Assembly (NCBI GenBank): GCA_013289835.1 | Contig: JABCZG010000003.1 | Span: 186,001 to 250,000 of the forward strand | Length of the DNA: 64,000 bases | From: Acidobacteriota bacterium | GTDB lineage: Bacteria > Acidobacteriota > Terriglobia > Acidiferrales > UBA7541 | Direction of reading: 5' to 3' | Part shown: positions 48,368 through 57,673 of the stretch, piece after piece | How positions within the stretch are numbered: position 1 is the stretch's first letter | Layout: every line of letters starts with the position of its first letter | Position numbers and translations under genes: made by a program | The notes under the pieces: generated by a model | What the model was told of the DNA's origin: nothing | Databases searched by the model: none | What the model saw: the letters and a program-made list of their open reading frames with translations, nothing else

Positions 48368-49738
48368 TCACAGGCACGCGGCGATCCGCGTGAGATTTTG
48401 TACGCTGCTGACACGGCGGTACTTCATGGCGTAGAGTGCGCGGTCGGCGGCGCCAAGAAGCTTTTCGGGCGTGTCGCCATCCTCGGGAAACGCGGCGACG
48501 CCGGCGCTCACGGAAAGCGCTGGTGGCTCGCTCTCCGCGGCGAGGCGCTCGCGAATTCTTGAAACGACACGAGTCGCAATATCCTTCGCGGCTTCGGGCA
48601 GGACCAAGGCGAACTCATCGCCGCCGTATCGAGCGGCAGTGTCAATGGCTCGGGAATGGTTCCGCAAGACTTTGCCGATGCGAACGAGCGCTCGGCTCCC
48701 AGTGAGATGGCCGAAGTGATCGTTGATGATCTTGAGGCCGTCCATATCGAGAAGCACGATGCTGAAGGGCCGCTGGGTGCGGCGCGAACGGTCCAGTTCC
48801 GCTTCCAAAACGCTGATGAGACGCCGGTAGTTGGCGAGACCCGTGAGCGGGTCGCTGACGGCCATCGAGCGAACCTGCTCAAAGAGACGCGCTTGGTCTA
48901 GCAACGCACCGGAGAGAATGACGATGTACCCGAAGGTCTTGCTCAACTCCGCGAGGAAGAATGGGCCGTCGAAAAGCTGCCGAGAGAATGCTGCGGCCAC
49001 ATGGCAAACGACGTTGAGGGCTGCGACAATGAAGAGCGAGTAGTCGAAAAGGCTTGCTGCGCCCTTCTTGTTCTTGTCGTTCTGGAGGCGCTGATAGAAG
49101 CACAGCGCAGCTACCGAGAAGAGAGCAGCGGGAAGCAAATCCCAGGGGCGAGACAAAACGTTAGCGGCATGTGCCACGGGCGCTGAGGGCGCGGCCAAGA
49201 ACGCGGCGCTGGTCACATAAGCGGCAATCGCAACGACCAGGAGTGCAGCGGCGGTTTCTTTGCTGGGTTGCCGCGCAGTGGGCATGTAGCGCTCGACGGC
49301 AATGGCGGCCAGCAACAGGATCGCCAGGAGCGTCCGGCTCACCATCCAGCCCATGGGGACATGCGACAAGACAACCGTCCCCGAGGCGAGGCTATCGTTC
49401 AGGCCAAAGTAGCCGACGGTCTCTATAATTCCAGACAGAACAAAACCAAAGGCCAGGATGAGCGCGGTGCGATCATGCGTGCCGCGAAAACGGACGAGCG
49501 CGTTGGCGGCGTAACAAAAGCTAAGGAGCGTGCCGCCAACCTCAAGATAAAGATAGACTTGTGGAGAGCCGGCGACGCTGGCTTGCCGCAGATAGAAAAT
49601 GGCTATCGAGAAGAAGGTCAGACCCGCCAAGGATCCAGCGAAGAGGGCACGCGCGCGCGCGCTGGGCGTGGAGACTGCGAGGCGGATGCCCCGGAGAAGC
49701 CCGACGATTCTGCCCCAAACACCCACGAAATCCCCCAA
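48368..49738 (-). CDS. Membrane diguanylate cyclase (GGDEF)
   Basis: The N-terminal 280 residues hold about seven to eight hydrophobic helices forming a membrane sensor. The GGDEF domain follows at about 290-455, starting SDPLTGLANYRRLISVLEAE. It has VLLDMDGLKIINDHFGH and an intact active site RYGGDEFALVLPEA. The inhibitory I-site RAID lies five residues before GGDEF, predicting product inhibition. The start appears to be TTG 49738; no upstream ATG exists before an in-frame stop, so the start is uncertain. Confidence 0.88.
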   Translation of the reverse strand: MGDFVGVWGRIVGLLRGIRLAVSTPSARARALFAGSLAGLTFFSIAIFYLRQASVAGSPQVYLYLEVGGTLLSFCYAANALVRFRGTHDRTALILAFGFVLSGIIETVGYFGLNDSLASGTVVLSHVPMGWMVSRTLLAILLLAAIAVERYMPTARQPSKETAAALLVVAIAAYVTSAAFLAAPSAPVAHAANVLSRPWDLLPAALFSVAALCFYQRLQNDKNKKGAASLFDYSLFIVAALNVVCHVAAAFSRQLFDGPFFLAELSKTFGYIVILSGALLDQARLFEQVRSMAVSDPLTGLANYRRLISVLEAELDRSRRTQRPFSIVLLDMDGLKIINDHFGHLTGSRALVRIGKVLRNHSRAIDTAARYGGDEFALVLPEAAKDIATRVVSRIRERLAAESEPPALSVSAGVAAFPEDGDTPEKLLGAADRALYAMKYRRVSSVQNLTRIAACL

Positions 49739-50038
49739 ATGCCTAAGAAAGACTGCGAACTACCAAATGAAGCAAGTTTGTGCCCTTTCATTATATAAAA
49801 TACAGGCTTGCAACTAGCTGAAATCAAATAGCTTACGGACGGGCAGGGCGAATGGTCTGGATCGATCGAGTCAGTCGAGACGGCACAAGCAAGCCAAGAT
49901 TTGGAGCTTTGGACGCTATCGTTTTTGTTTCGTTAAGGTTACCGGGCGGATGGGCAGTATCAGAGAGAAACACTTGCCCGTCTCACTGTGAGACAGTCTC
50001 AGGCAAGAGAACAGTGAATTGCATGTGCTAAGGCGCGT
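49739..50038 (-). promoter_or_regulatory. 300-bp intergenic region with candidate GGDEF-gene promoter
   Basis: Between the CDGSH gene and the diguanylate cyclase gene, both leftward. On the minus strand TATAAT (49790-49795) lies about 50 bases upstream of the cyclase start, with a weak -35. A short palindrome gtctcac/gtgagac occurs near 49980-49994. No gene seen. Confidence 0.4.
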
Positions 50039-50272
50039 TTAGAGCTTCGGCTTCGGCGGTGGAAGCTCGCGGGCGACAACGGTATCAGCGAAGCCGGAGG
50101 TCTTGTGCGAGCCGTCGCAGAAGGGCTTGTTCGAGGAGTGGCCGCAGCGGCAGAGTCCAATCGTTGTCCGGCCTGCCAGGCCAAACGGTTTTCCTTCCGG
50201 ATCGACAATTTCGAATTCGCCTTCGACGCGGATGGAGCCACTGTGATTGACCGTAATTTTTGTTGGTGCCAT
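50039..50272 (-). CDS. CDGSH iron-sulfur domain protein
   Basis: A 77-residue protein with an exact CDGSH motif, CRCGHSSNKPFCDGSH (residues 41-56), whose three Cys and one His hold a redox-active 2Fe-2S cluster. The N-terminal 40 residues form a small beta domain (ITVNHSGSIRVEGEFEIVD). It is the last gene after the cysM-mec-cysO-moeZ operon, 131 bases beyond. A role in iron-sulfur or thiol redox handling is plausible. Confidence 0.9.
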   Translation of the reverse strand: MAPTKITVNHSGSIRVEGEFEIVDPEGKPFGLAGRTTIGLCRCGHSSNKPFCDGSHKTSGFADTVVARELPPPKPKL

Positions 50273-50403
50273 GTCTTCTCCTGAACCGCGGAAAGTATGA
50301 CTTCACACATCCCCAACGACAAGGGGAATCGCCACACGAGTAAGGGTGCACAGCGCCGCCGAACTGCGCTTGTCCCTGCGAATAGAAGCTTCTCGAAGAC
50401 CGA

Positions 50404-51588
50404 TTAGTACTTCGGAACGGATGGATCCACTTCATCCGACCAGGCAAGAATGCCGCCCTTGAGATTCAGGATTTTGCGGAATCCGGCTTTGCGCAGGAAA
50501 TCCACGGCTTCGGCGGAACGCTTGCCGCTACGGCAATGCGCGACGATTTCCTGCGACGAATCCAGCTCATGCACGCGCCGCGTGAGTTCGCCGAGCGGGA
50601 TCAGATGTCCCTTGAGATTGCATATCTGGTATTCGTGCGGCTCGCGCACGTCGAGAATGAACAAGTCATCACCGCGATCGAGCCTGGCTTTCAATTCGCG
50701 CGGAGTAATCTCCGGGACTTGCACGCTAGGTCCTGGGGCCTCTTCGCCGCGGACACCGCAAAATTCGAAGTAATCAATGAGCTTTGTAATGGTCCGATTC
50801 GTGCCACATACCGGGCAATTCGGGTTTTTGCGCAGTTTCAGCTCGCGGAATTTCATTCCCAGCGCGTCGAAGAGCAACAAACGTCCGATGAGGCTGTCAC
50901 CGCGGCCGAGAATCAACTTGATCGTTTCCATGGCTTGAATGGAGCCGACGATTCCGGGCAACACACCGAGCACGCCGCCTTCGGCGCAGGACGGCACGAG
51001 TCCTGGCGGGGGCGGTTCGGGATAGAGGCAGCGATAGCACGGCCCGTCGGGCATCCCAAAAACAGTGGCCTGCCCCTCAAAGCGGAAAATCGAACCATAC
51101 ACGTTGGGCTTGCCGAGCAAGATGCACGCATCGTTGACGAGATAGCGCGTCGGAAAATTGTCCGTGCCATCCACGATTATGTCAAAATCCTTGAAGAGCT
51201 CGAGCGCGTTGGCGCTGGTCAGCTGCGTTTCGAACGATATAATTTCAATGGCGGGATTGAGATTCGAAAGGCGCGCGCGGGCGGCTTCGCTCTTGGGCTT
51301 GCCAACATCCGTGGTGCCAAACGTGACCTGGCGCTGCAAATTCGTAAAATCCACGACGTCGAAATCAACGAGGCCGAGTTTGCCGACGCCGGCCGCCGCG
51401 AGATACAAACCTAGCGGCGCGCCGAGGCCGCCCGTGCCAATGAGCAACACCTTGGCGTTCTTCAGCTTGAGCTGCCCCTCCATGCCCACTTCCGGCATGA
51501 TCAGATGGCGGCTGTAACGCAAAATCTCTTCATTGGAAAGGCTTGTAGCTGGCTTCATGCCGGTCCGCGGCTGTGTGGTTGTGGCCAT
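50404..51588 (-). CDS. moeZ: MoeZ-like adenylyltransferase-sulfurtransferase (E1-like plus rhodanese)
   Basis: Adenylates the C-terminus of a ubiquitin-like sulfur carrier and transfers sulfur to make a thiocarboxylate. The 394-residue protein has the E1-like domain with LRYSRHLIMPEVGMEGQLKL, the nucleotide loop IGTGGLGAPLGLYLA, DNFPTRYLVND, and zinc Cys pairs (CYRC, CPVC). The C-terminal rhodanese domain (about 290-390) carries the persulfide Cys in VAHCRSGKRSA. The start is ATG 51588, with GGGGAAA upstream. It is downstream of the CysO-like carrier gene. Confidence 0.92.
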   Translation of the reverse strand: MATTTQPRTGMKPATSLSNEEILRYSRHLIMPEVGMEGQLKLKNAKVLLIGTGGLGAPLGLYLAAAGVGKLGLVDFDVVDFTNLQRQVTFGTTDVGKPKSEAARARLSNLNPAIEIISFETQLTSANALELFKDFDIIVDGTDNFPTRYLVNDACILLGKPNVYGSIFRFEGQATVFGMPDGPCYRCLYPEPPPPGLVPSCAEGGVLGVLPGIVGSIQAMETIKLILGRGDSLIGRLLLFDALGMKFRELKLRKNPNCPVCGTNRTITKLIDYFEFCGVRGEEAPGPSVQVPEITPRELKARLDRGDDLFILDVREPHEYQICNLKGHLIPLGELTRRVHELDSSQEIVAHCRSGKRSAEAVDFLRKAGFRKILNLKGGILAWSDEVDPSVPKY

Positions 51589-51676
51589 TGCGATTTCCCC
51601 AGTCCTCTTAGATTCTGTTCGTCTGCCAAGCGCGGAGAGCGTAGAGAGAATTCTCAACTCGCGCGGACTTGCGCAG

Positions 51677-51958
51677 CTAAATTCTGCCGCCCGCGATGGA
51701 CGGAATGATGCTGATGGTATCGCCGTCCTTGGTGGGCGTGTCTTCTTTCGCCAGATAGCGAATGTCCTCGTCGTTCACGTAGACGTTGACGAAGCTGCGC
51801 AGCTTACCTTCTTCCGTAAAGAGGTGCTTGCGCAATTCAGCGAATTCCGTGGTGAGATGGCCGAGCGCCTCGCCAACCGTGCGGGCGCTGAACTCTGCGA
51901 AGTCGCGCTTCCCGGCGTAGGGGCGAAGCGGCGACGGAATCATGACTTTCACGGGCAT
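51677..51958 (-). CDS. cysO: CysO-like ubiquitin-fold sulfur carrier with masked C-terminus
   Basis: A 93-residue MoaD/ThiS-fold protein closely resembling mycobacterial CysO (VKVMIPSPLRPYAG, FVNVYVNDEDIRYL, DGDTISIIPSIAGG). Unlike CysO, which ends in Gly-Gly, this chain continues with Arg-Ile, so the di-glycine is not terminal. The codons read GGC GGC AGA ATT TAG. The adjacent JAMM protease could remove the tail, as QbsD does for QbsE. The start is ATG 51958. Upstream in-frame codons overlap the protease gene and are not carrier-like. Confidence 0.9.
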   Translation of the reverse strand: MPVKVMIPSPLRPYAGKRDFAEFSARTVGEALGHLTTEFAELRKHLFTEEGKLRSFVNVYVNDEDIRYLAKEDTPTKDGDTISIIPSIAGGRI

Positions 51959-51992
51959 CTTATTTTTTCTCCATTGCTCTGGACCCAGCGCG

Positions 51993-52490
51993 CTAAACCG
52001 CGGCGCGGTGGCGAATCTCAATACCTTCCGGCGAAAACTCCTCGCGATCGTCGTTCAGACGCCAGGAGGTCATGTCCTGCGGCGCTCCGCCCTGCACGCT
52101 GACGATAATGTAGCTATACCAGGGCCAGGCATGATCGCGGTCATACTGGCTCGGCCTCGCGGGATGATCCGGATGCGAATGATACCAGCCAACAACCTCA
52201 ATTTTTTGTTCGCCCGCAGCCTTTTCCGCGGAGCGGACATCCTCGGCGGTCACGGAGAAACGGTTGCGCGGCGAATCGTCGCGGCGATTGATCAGCGGAA
52301 AGAGCCCAAGTACTTCCCTGACGAGTTTCGGCCGGGGACCCATAGCTCCTTCGTACGCGCCGAGATCTATTCCATCCCGGTCACGCCCCAGCAACGCCCC
52401 GCAGCATTCATGCGGATAGGTCTCCGCGCCATGCGCGCGGATTTTCTCCGCGAGGTGCGTGCTGATCCAGAGTGAAGGCTCGTTCGGCAT
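51993..52490 (-). CDS. mec: JAMM/Mov34 metalloprotease, Mec-like
   Basis: A 165-residue zinc protease of the MPN+/JAMM family. The metal site is HSHPDHPARPSQYD (H-x-H-x7-S-x2-D), with the upstream Glu in PHECCGALLG. Mec of Mycobacterium tuberculosis releases cysteine from CysO-Cys. In this operon it may also trim the carrier's Arg-Ile tail. It starts two bases after the cysM stop. Confidence 0.92.
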   Translation of the reverse strand: MPNEPSLWISTHLAEKIRAHGAETYPHECCGALLGRDRDGIDLGAYEGAMGPRPKLVREVLGLFPLINRRDDSPRNRFSVTAEDVRSAEKAAGEQKIEVVGWYHSHPDHPARPSQYDRDHAWPWYSYIIVSVQGGAPQDMTSWRLNDDREEFSPEGIEIRHRAAV

Positions 52491-52492
52491 CC

Positions 52493-53464
52493 TTACTCTT
52501 CATCCCAAAATCGTTCATTCAAATACTTCGACGCGGAATCCGCGAAAACAGTGACGATGACGGCGTGCTCATTCTTTGGGAGGCGCGACGCAACCTGGAA
52601 GCAACCCAGCAGCGCCGCGGCGGCGCTGGGACTGACGAGCAAGCCCTCTTCGCGCGCCAGACGCTTCACCAAACGATAGGATTCTTCGGTGGAAACGGAA
52701 AGATTCTCGTCCGCGAGCGTGTCATCGTAAATCGCGGGACGAATGGCCGTCTCCATGTGCTTCCAGCCCTCGAGGCCGTGGAAGGATGCATCCGGCTGCA
52801 GACTCACGCACTGAATTTCAGGATTCAGCTCTTTGAGCCGCTTCGTCGTTCCCACAAACGTGCCGCTGGTGCCTAGCCCCGCCACAAAATGCGTGACGCG
52901 ACCGGAGGTCTGCTCCCAGATTTCGTTGGCCGTGGTGCGGTAGTGCGCCTGCCAGTTCGCCGGATTGCTGTACTGATCCGGATAAAAATATCTGTCAGCG
53001 TCGGCGGCAACAATTTCGTGAACTCGGCGAATCGCTCCGTCGGTGCCTTCATCGCCGGGCGTGATCACCATCTCCGCGCCGTAGGCAGTCAGAATGCGTT
53101 TCCGTTCGGGCGAGGCGCTGTCCGGCAGGCAGAGCTTAACGGGGTAACCGAGCGCGGCGGCGATCATGGCATAGGCAATGCCGGTGTTGCCGCTGGTCGC
53201 GTCAATGATGGTCTTGCCGGGGCGCAGAGCGCCGCTAGCGAGCCCAGCCTGAATCATGCTGAGCGCAGGCCGGTCCTTTACGGAACCGCCCGGGTTGAAC
53301 CACTCGGCCTTGGCGCAGAACTCTACGTGAGGGAATTCCTGACCGACGCGTTCCAGACGCAGCAGGGGCGCATTCCCAATCCGGTCCAATAGGGACTCTC
53401 CGGCGCGGTTCGCCTGAGCCGTTGATTCGCCGGGGGTTGCGCCGATATGTCTAGGGCTGGCCAT
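52493..53464 (-). CDS. cysM: Cysteine synthase, CysM-like
   Basis: PLP enzyme making cysteine. The 323-residue protein has the PLP lysine Lys63 (NPGGSVKDRPA), the phosphate loop SGNTGIAYAMIA and VAGLGTSGTFVGTTKRL. Operon position with carrier, protease and activator indicates use of protein thiocarboxylate rather than free sulfide, with O-phosphoserine as the likely acceptor, as in M. tuberculosis CysM. The acceptor is inferred. Confidence 0.92.
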   Translation of the reverse strand: MASPRHIGATPGESTAQANRAGESLLDRIGNAPLLRLERVGQEFPHVEFCAKAEWFNPGGSVKDRPALSMIQAGLASGALRPGKTIIDATSGNTGIAYAMIAAALGYPVKLCLPDSASPERKRILTAYGAEMVITPGDEGTDGAIRRVHEIVAADADRYFYPDQYSNPANWQAHYRTTANEIWEQTSGRVTHFVAGLGTSGTFVGTTKRLKELNPEIQCVSLQPDASFHGLEGWKHMETAIRPAIYDDTLADENLSVSTEESYRLVKRLAREEGLLVSPSAAAALLGCFQVASRLPKNEHAVIVTVFADSASKYLNERFWDEE

Positions 53465-53644
53465 GTCTTGTCGCTACGAGAGAACCCTCTGGTCCTATCC
53501 AAGCCGGGATATCCGACCATTTTACTCCGAATTAGATGCGGGAGCCTAGCCCGGAGATATGAGTCGGTTATTGCCCGAGAGGGTGGGACGATCGGAGGCG
53601 GAGGTTCTGGGTGGACAATAGCGCCTTAAGCCTCGTAAATGATG

Positions 53645-53666
53645 CGGGGCCGCAAACGCGGCCCCG
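53645..53666 (-). terminator. GC-rich hairpin after the TonB-dependent receptor gene
   Basis: cggggccgc and gcggccccg pair perfectly over 9 bp around a 4-base loop. It lies 35 bases beyond the receptor's stop codon and upstream of cysM. No T-run follows, so termination efficiency is uncertain. Confidence 0.5.
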
Positions 53667-53700
53667 ACTCCCAACTCGTTAGGGTTTACGTTTTAGAACA

Positions 53701-56700
53701 CTAGAAGGTGAGGTGCAGCGCCATCTGAATGAACCGCGGGCTGCCGATGGTGTGCTGAATCACGCCGAGGTGGCCTCCCGGATTGCTGCTGACGATGACC
53801 GGAATTTTGCTAAACGTCGGGTTGAACTCGACGTTATTGTTGGGGGTGTCGAAACTTGGATGGTTGAAGATATTGAAAAATTGAGTCGTAAATTTCAGGG
53901 TAAACCGTTCTGTCAGCTTTGTGTCCTTGTTGACCGAAAAGTCCCATCGATCCTGAAATGGCCCGCGGAAAACGTTGCGTCCAACGGTGCCGAAGCCGGT
54001 TTCCGCCATATCGCAAATTGTGCCGTTGCACGGAGGCACACCGTTGGTCCCAGGGGCGAGTATGGGAGCCGTGAAAGCAGCGGGATTGAGAACCGGCATT
54101 CCCGCATTTACGCCCGTCGTCCCCTGCAGCTGTGCGGTGTGCGCATTCTGACCGGGAGCAAACGAGACGATAGGGTTGGTTATTAGATCGAAATTATTGA
54201 AGTAAATTCCCGCGAACGCGCCTGAAAAGTCCGAGACGCTGTACGGCTGGCCGCTCTCCAGCACGGTGATACCGCTTACACCCCATCCGTTGAAGGCTTT
54301 GCTCGCAAATCCTGCGTTGTGGACCACATCCGGGAACGTATACAGATAACTTACAGTAATGACGTGAGTGCGATCGAAGTCTGAATTGCCATAGGCAGAT
54401 CTCAGAACGTTGGGATCGTTACCGGTGAAGAAGAGTCCAAGGCCGCTCTGCTCGTCAAGAGCATGCGACCAGGTATAGGAACCGTTGATCAAAAGCCCGT
54501 GACTCAGACGCTTGTTCACACCGAACTGCAGAGCATTATAGTTCGAGATACCTTCGGCTTTATATAATTCCGAATTTGCGCTGTAGCCAATGAAGGGCGT
54601 GCGCAGATCTATGTTTCCGCCGTCAAATGTGTTGACCGTTTCCTGGGGTATTCCCGGAATGTCGTATCCGTAGGAAAAGACCTGGCCATTAATTGGATGT
54701 TGCTGGGTAGCAATGCCCGGCTCGTTGAACGGCACGGGAATGGTTCCGTGAACGCCATGATTTCCAACGTAGGCCAGCGTAAGCGCCAGCGTATTAACTG
54801 GCTGCCATTGAAGATCGAGTGTCCAATTCTCCGTATATGGCAGCTTATTATTCACGTCGTAGCCGCCAAACTGAAAGGGTGCATTACCCTGAATTAGGGA
54901 CGCTTGATTCAAAACTTCGGCATTGATCCCGGCCAACGTCGCGGGAGGCGGGGGCGGAGGGGTTGTCCCAAAGGGCGTGGACAAAGTCGCCCCAGCTACG
55001 GCCGGAAACTGCGTGGTGAACGGCGCGGCAAGAGTCACACCGAACGGCCCGGTGAATTGTCCGCCAACGCTGGACAACTCCGCGAAGAACTCGCCGCGGT
55101 CGGCGTACAATCCCGCGCCCGCCCTCACCACAAAGTTCTTCAAGAAGGAAGGACTCCAAACCACGCCGAGCCTGGGCTCGAAAGCCTGCTGGAGATTCTT
55201 CAATGTCGAATTGCTGACGCCCGGAGTTGCAAAATTCGGGTTGTTCCCGGCTACGACGAGTCCGGTGTTCACAATGGTGTCCGACGAGGAATTGTAATTG
55301 TAGAGTTGCGGGTCGAAGTTAACCAAGCGACCGTACTTTTCGACCAGGGGGCCATCGTAATCGTAGCGAAACCCGAGGCTAAGAGAAATGTGCGGAGTCA
55401 ACCGAATGTTATCTTGCGCGTAGGCACCAATTTGGTTTGAACGGTAATAACGATTGCTTGTACCGTTAAAAAGCACCGAGTTGTTCAGGCCCGGTTCCAC
55501 GGCCCCGGTAACGAAATCGTAGAAATTGCTGAAGTCGACCTGCGCCACTTGGGAGTTCTTATTGACGACGTTGAGCTGCGTTCGGTCAAAGCTAGCACCG
55601 AATGAGAAGGAGTGCCGCCCCCGAATCCAGCCGATATTGGAACCTGCTCCAAGCTGATTCTGAAAAATGCCCGCATTGGCGAAATTGCCGTTCGGACCGA
55701 TTGTCAGACCATTGCCCAAGGCAGTATCCGCCGTGAATATGTTAATTGTGGGGAACAACGGATCGTTGAGGAGATTAATTCCGACATCGGAAGGAGATAA
55801 AGCTTGCGCGGTCCGTCCGAATGCAGACTCTCGGATGAATCCGAATTTTTGCTGCCAGTTCAAATTGGGAGTCAAGACCGTATTGTTTACCAGTGAAAAG
55901 ACCTGGCTTCCCGCCTGCAGGGTCTGCGGCGAGCCGAAAAGTTGAGATTGCGCAAACGGACTGACGCTAGGATCATTCTGGAAATAGTACTTGCCGCTGA
56001 GTCTGTCCTTCGCGCTGAAATTGTAGTCGATATTGGCGTTCGCTTGATCTGCGTTAAAGCGCGCCGGCACACCCGAGAGGATTACGTCGCTAAAGTCCGA
56101 ATTGATGCTCCCAGCCGACGGAATTAAGAATCCTCCGCCAATCTTGGCATTCAGCAGCTTTCGCGCTGCCGGATCGATTTGCGAGGCCGAGGTGAGGCAT
56201 GCCGGAGCCCCAGTCTGGCCGCATCCGACGGATTCGTTCGCGGCCGCGAGAATTCCTGTGTCCGAGCGGTCGTTGGTGAGCGCGGTAGGCACCGTGACAT
56301 CGGAGGTTGCCGCGAGTTGATCGGTGGTGCGAATACCCTGGTACGAGCCGAAGAAAAACATTTTATCCTTAATGATTGGGCCGCCGAGCGTTCCTCCGAA
56401 CTGATTACGATGAAGTTCGGGAACCTTCTGGGAAGCAGGGATGCTGGTGTCGGCGTTCCGGAAGAACGGTGCGGCGTTCCAGGCACTCGTCTGATGGTAT
56501 TCGTATGCTTGGCCGTGGAAATCGTTCGCGCCACTCTTCGTGATAATCGAAATGTGGGCGCCGCTGTTAGCCCCTTCCGACGCGTCGTACATGGAGGTGT
56601 TCACGCGGAGCTCTTCAAGAGTCTCCTGTGGAGGTGTCGGCACCCCTTCGCCAATGGCAATGTATACGGAAGTGCTCGTCTGCGTTTCTCCGGCAACGGT

Positions 56701-57378
56701 GTTGCCCTCTCCAACGTTAAAAAGAACGCGATTGGACGCGACCTGACTCGAGGTTTTCCCGCTGAAGACATTGTTGCCGCTGATGCCATTTAGCGAGACG
56801 CTGTTGCTGGTGTCGCGCTGGCCATTCGCCCAAATGCTCTGGTTGCCAAGCCCGGCGTTAGTTCCCGAGCCGGAGAGCAGATCCGCGCTCAATCCAGGCG
56901 CGAGAATTGCCAGCTGCGTAAAACTACCCGTGCCCAGCGGAATTGCTTCGATCAAATCCGAGCCCATGGTATATCCATTGGTCGTATCTACCTGGTTGAG
57001 AAGGGGAGTTCCGGTAACGGTCACCTGCGTGTTGACTTCACCGGGCTGCAGGGCGGAGTTAAGCGTGGTCGTGCGATCTCCCTGCACCAGAATTTGTGAG
57101 TGCACTTCCGTCCTAAAACCGGTCTGCGAGTAAGTCACCTCATAGGTGCCGATGGGAAGATCCGCGATGCTGTACGAGCCATCTTCCTTCGAGGTGGCTG
57201 TCTGCGTGAGGTTCGTCGCCAGGTTGCGAACCTTCACTGTGGCTTTTGACACTACCCCGCCGCTACTGTCTTTGACGGTTCCACTGATGGAGCCAAGTGT
57301 CTGTTGCGCGCCAGACGCCGAAGCCAGCAAGAGCGATAAACCAAGGCACACAAGAACCTGGCGATATACGTTCGTCAT
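53701..57378 (-). CDS. Oar-like TonB-dependent receptor with carboxypeptidase-regulatory domain
   Basis: A 1225-residue outer-membrane protein. The signal peptide spans residues about 1-24. The beta-sandwich CarboxypepD_reg-like domain spans about 25-100 (GSISGTVKDSSGGVVSKATV, then YSIADLPIGTYEVTY). Next come a plug region with SNSVSLNGISGNNVFSG and VPTPPQETLEELRVN, and a long 22-strand barrel ending in Phe (QMALHLTF). Such receptors are highly expanded in Acidobacteriota and probably import oligosaccharides or peptides. The substrate is not evident. The start is ATG 57378 with GAAGGGG upstream; an ATG at 57414 is in frame. Confidence 0.93.
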   Translation of the reverse strand: MTNVYRQVLVCLGLSLLLASASGAQQTLGSISGTVKDSSGGVVSKATVKVRNLATNLTQTATSKEDGSYSIADLPIGTYEVTYSQTGFRTEVHSQILVQGDRTTTLNSALQPGEVNTQVTVTGTPLLNQVDTTNGYTMGSDLIEAIPLGTGSFTQLAILAPGLSADLLSGSGTNAGLGNQSIWANGQRDTSNSVSLNGISGNNVFSGKTSSQVASNRVLFNVGEGNTVAGETQTSTSVYIAIGEGVPTPPQETLEELRVNTSMYDASEGANSGAHISIITKSGANDFHGQAYEYHQTSAWNAAPFFRNADTSIPASQKVPELHRNQFGGTLGGPIIKDKMFFFGSYQGIRTTDQLAATSDVTVPTALTNDRSDTGILAAANESVGCGQTGAPACLTSASQIDPAARKLLNAKIGGGFLIPSAGSINSDFSDVILSGVPARFNADQANANIDYNFSAKDRLSGKYYFQNDPSVSPFAQSQLFGSPQTLQAGSQVFSLVNNTVLTPNLNWQQKFGFIRESAFGRTAQALSPSDVGINLLNDPLFPTINIFTADTALGNGLTIGPNGNFANAGIFQNQLGAGSNIGWIRGRHSFSFGASFDRTQLNVVNKNSQVAQVDFSNFYDFVTGAVEPGLNNSVLFNGTSNRYYRSNQIGAYAQDNIRLTPHISLSLGFRYDYDGPLVEKYGRLVNFDPQLYNYNSSSDTIVNTGLVVAGNNPNFATPGVSNSTLKNLQQAFEPRLGVVWSPSFLKNFVVRAGAGLYADRGEFFAELSSVGGQFTGPFGVTLAAPFTTQFPAVAGATLSTPFGTTPPPPPPATLAGINAEVLNQASLIQGNAPFQFGGYDVNNKLPYTENWTLDLQWQPVNTLALTLAYVGNHGVHGTIPVPFNEPGIATQQHPINGQVFSYGYDIPGIPQETVNTFDGGNIDLRTPFIGYSANSELYKAEGISNYNALQFGVNKRLSHGLLINGSYTWSHALDEQSGLGLFFTGNDPNVLRSAYGNSDFDRTHVITVSYLYTFPDVVHNAGFASKAFNGWGVSGITVLESGQPYSVSDFSGAFAGIYFNNFDLITNPIVSFAPGQNAHTAQLQGTTGVNAGMPVLNPAAFTAPILAPGTNGVPPCNGTICDMAETGFGTVGRNVFRGPFQDRWDFSVNKDTKLTERFTLKFTTQFFNIFNHPSFDTPNNNVEFNPTFSKIPVIVSSNPGGHLGVIQHTIGSPRFIQMALHLTF

Positions 57379-57673
57379 ACGAGTACACCCCTTCACCCGA
57401 GAATTTACTTCCATTTATGACCGGGCCCGCGCGCAAGTCGAACCCCACTCTGTGGATATCGGCGAGCGCGGCGAACACAACCCCGTACGGTTATGAGACT
57501 GAATTGCCATGAATGTTCGGAAAAAGGAGTGTTACAGCTGCGTTAATTTGACCTTAATGTCTTTTCAGAAGTAATCCTCTGCCCGATTTAGGGGTCGGCA
57601 AGCGTTACTTCAATTTTGTGATGAATGGGCGCCGCTTTACAGGAACGCGCGCATTCATTACTCTGAGAACACT

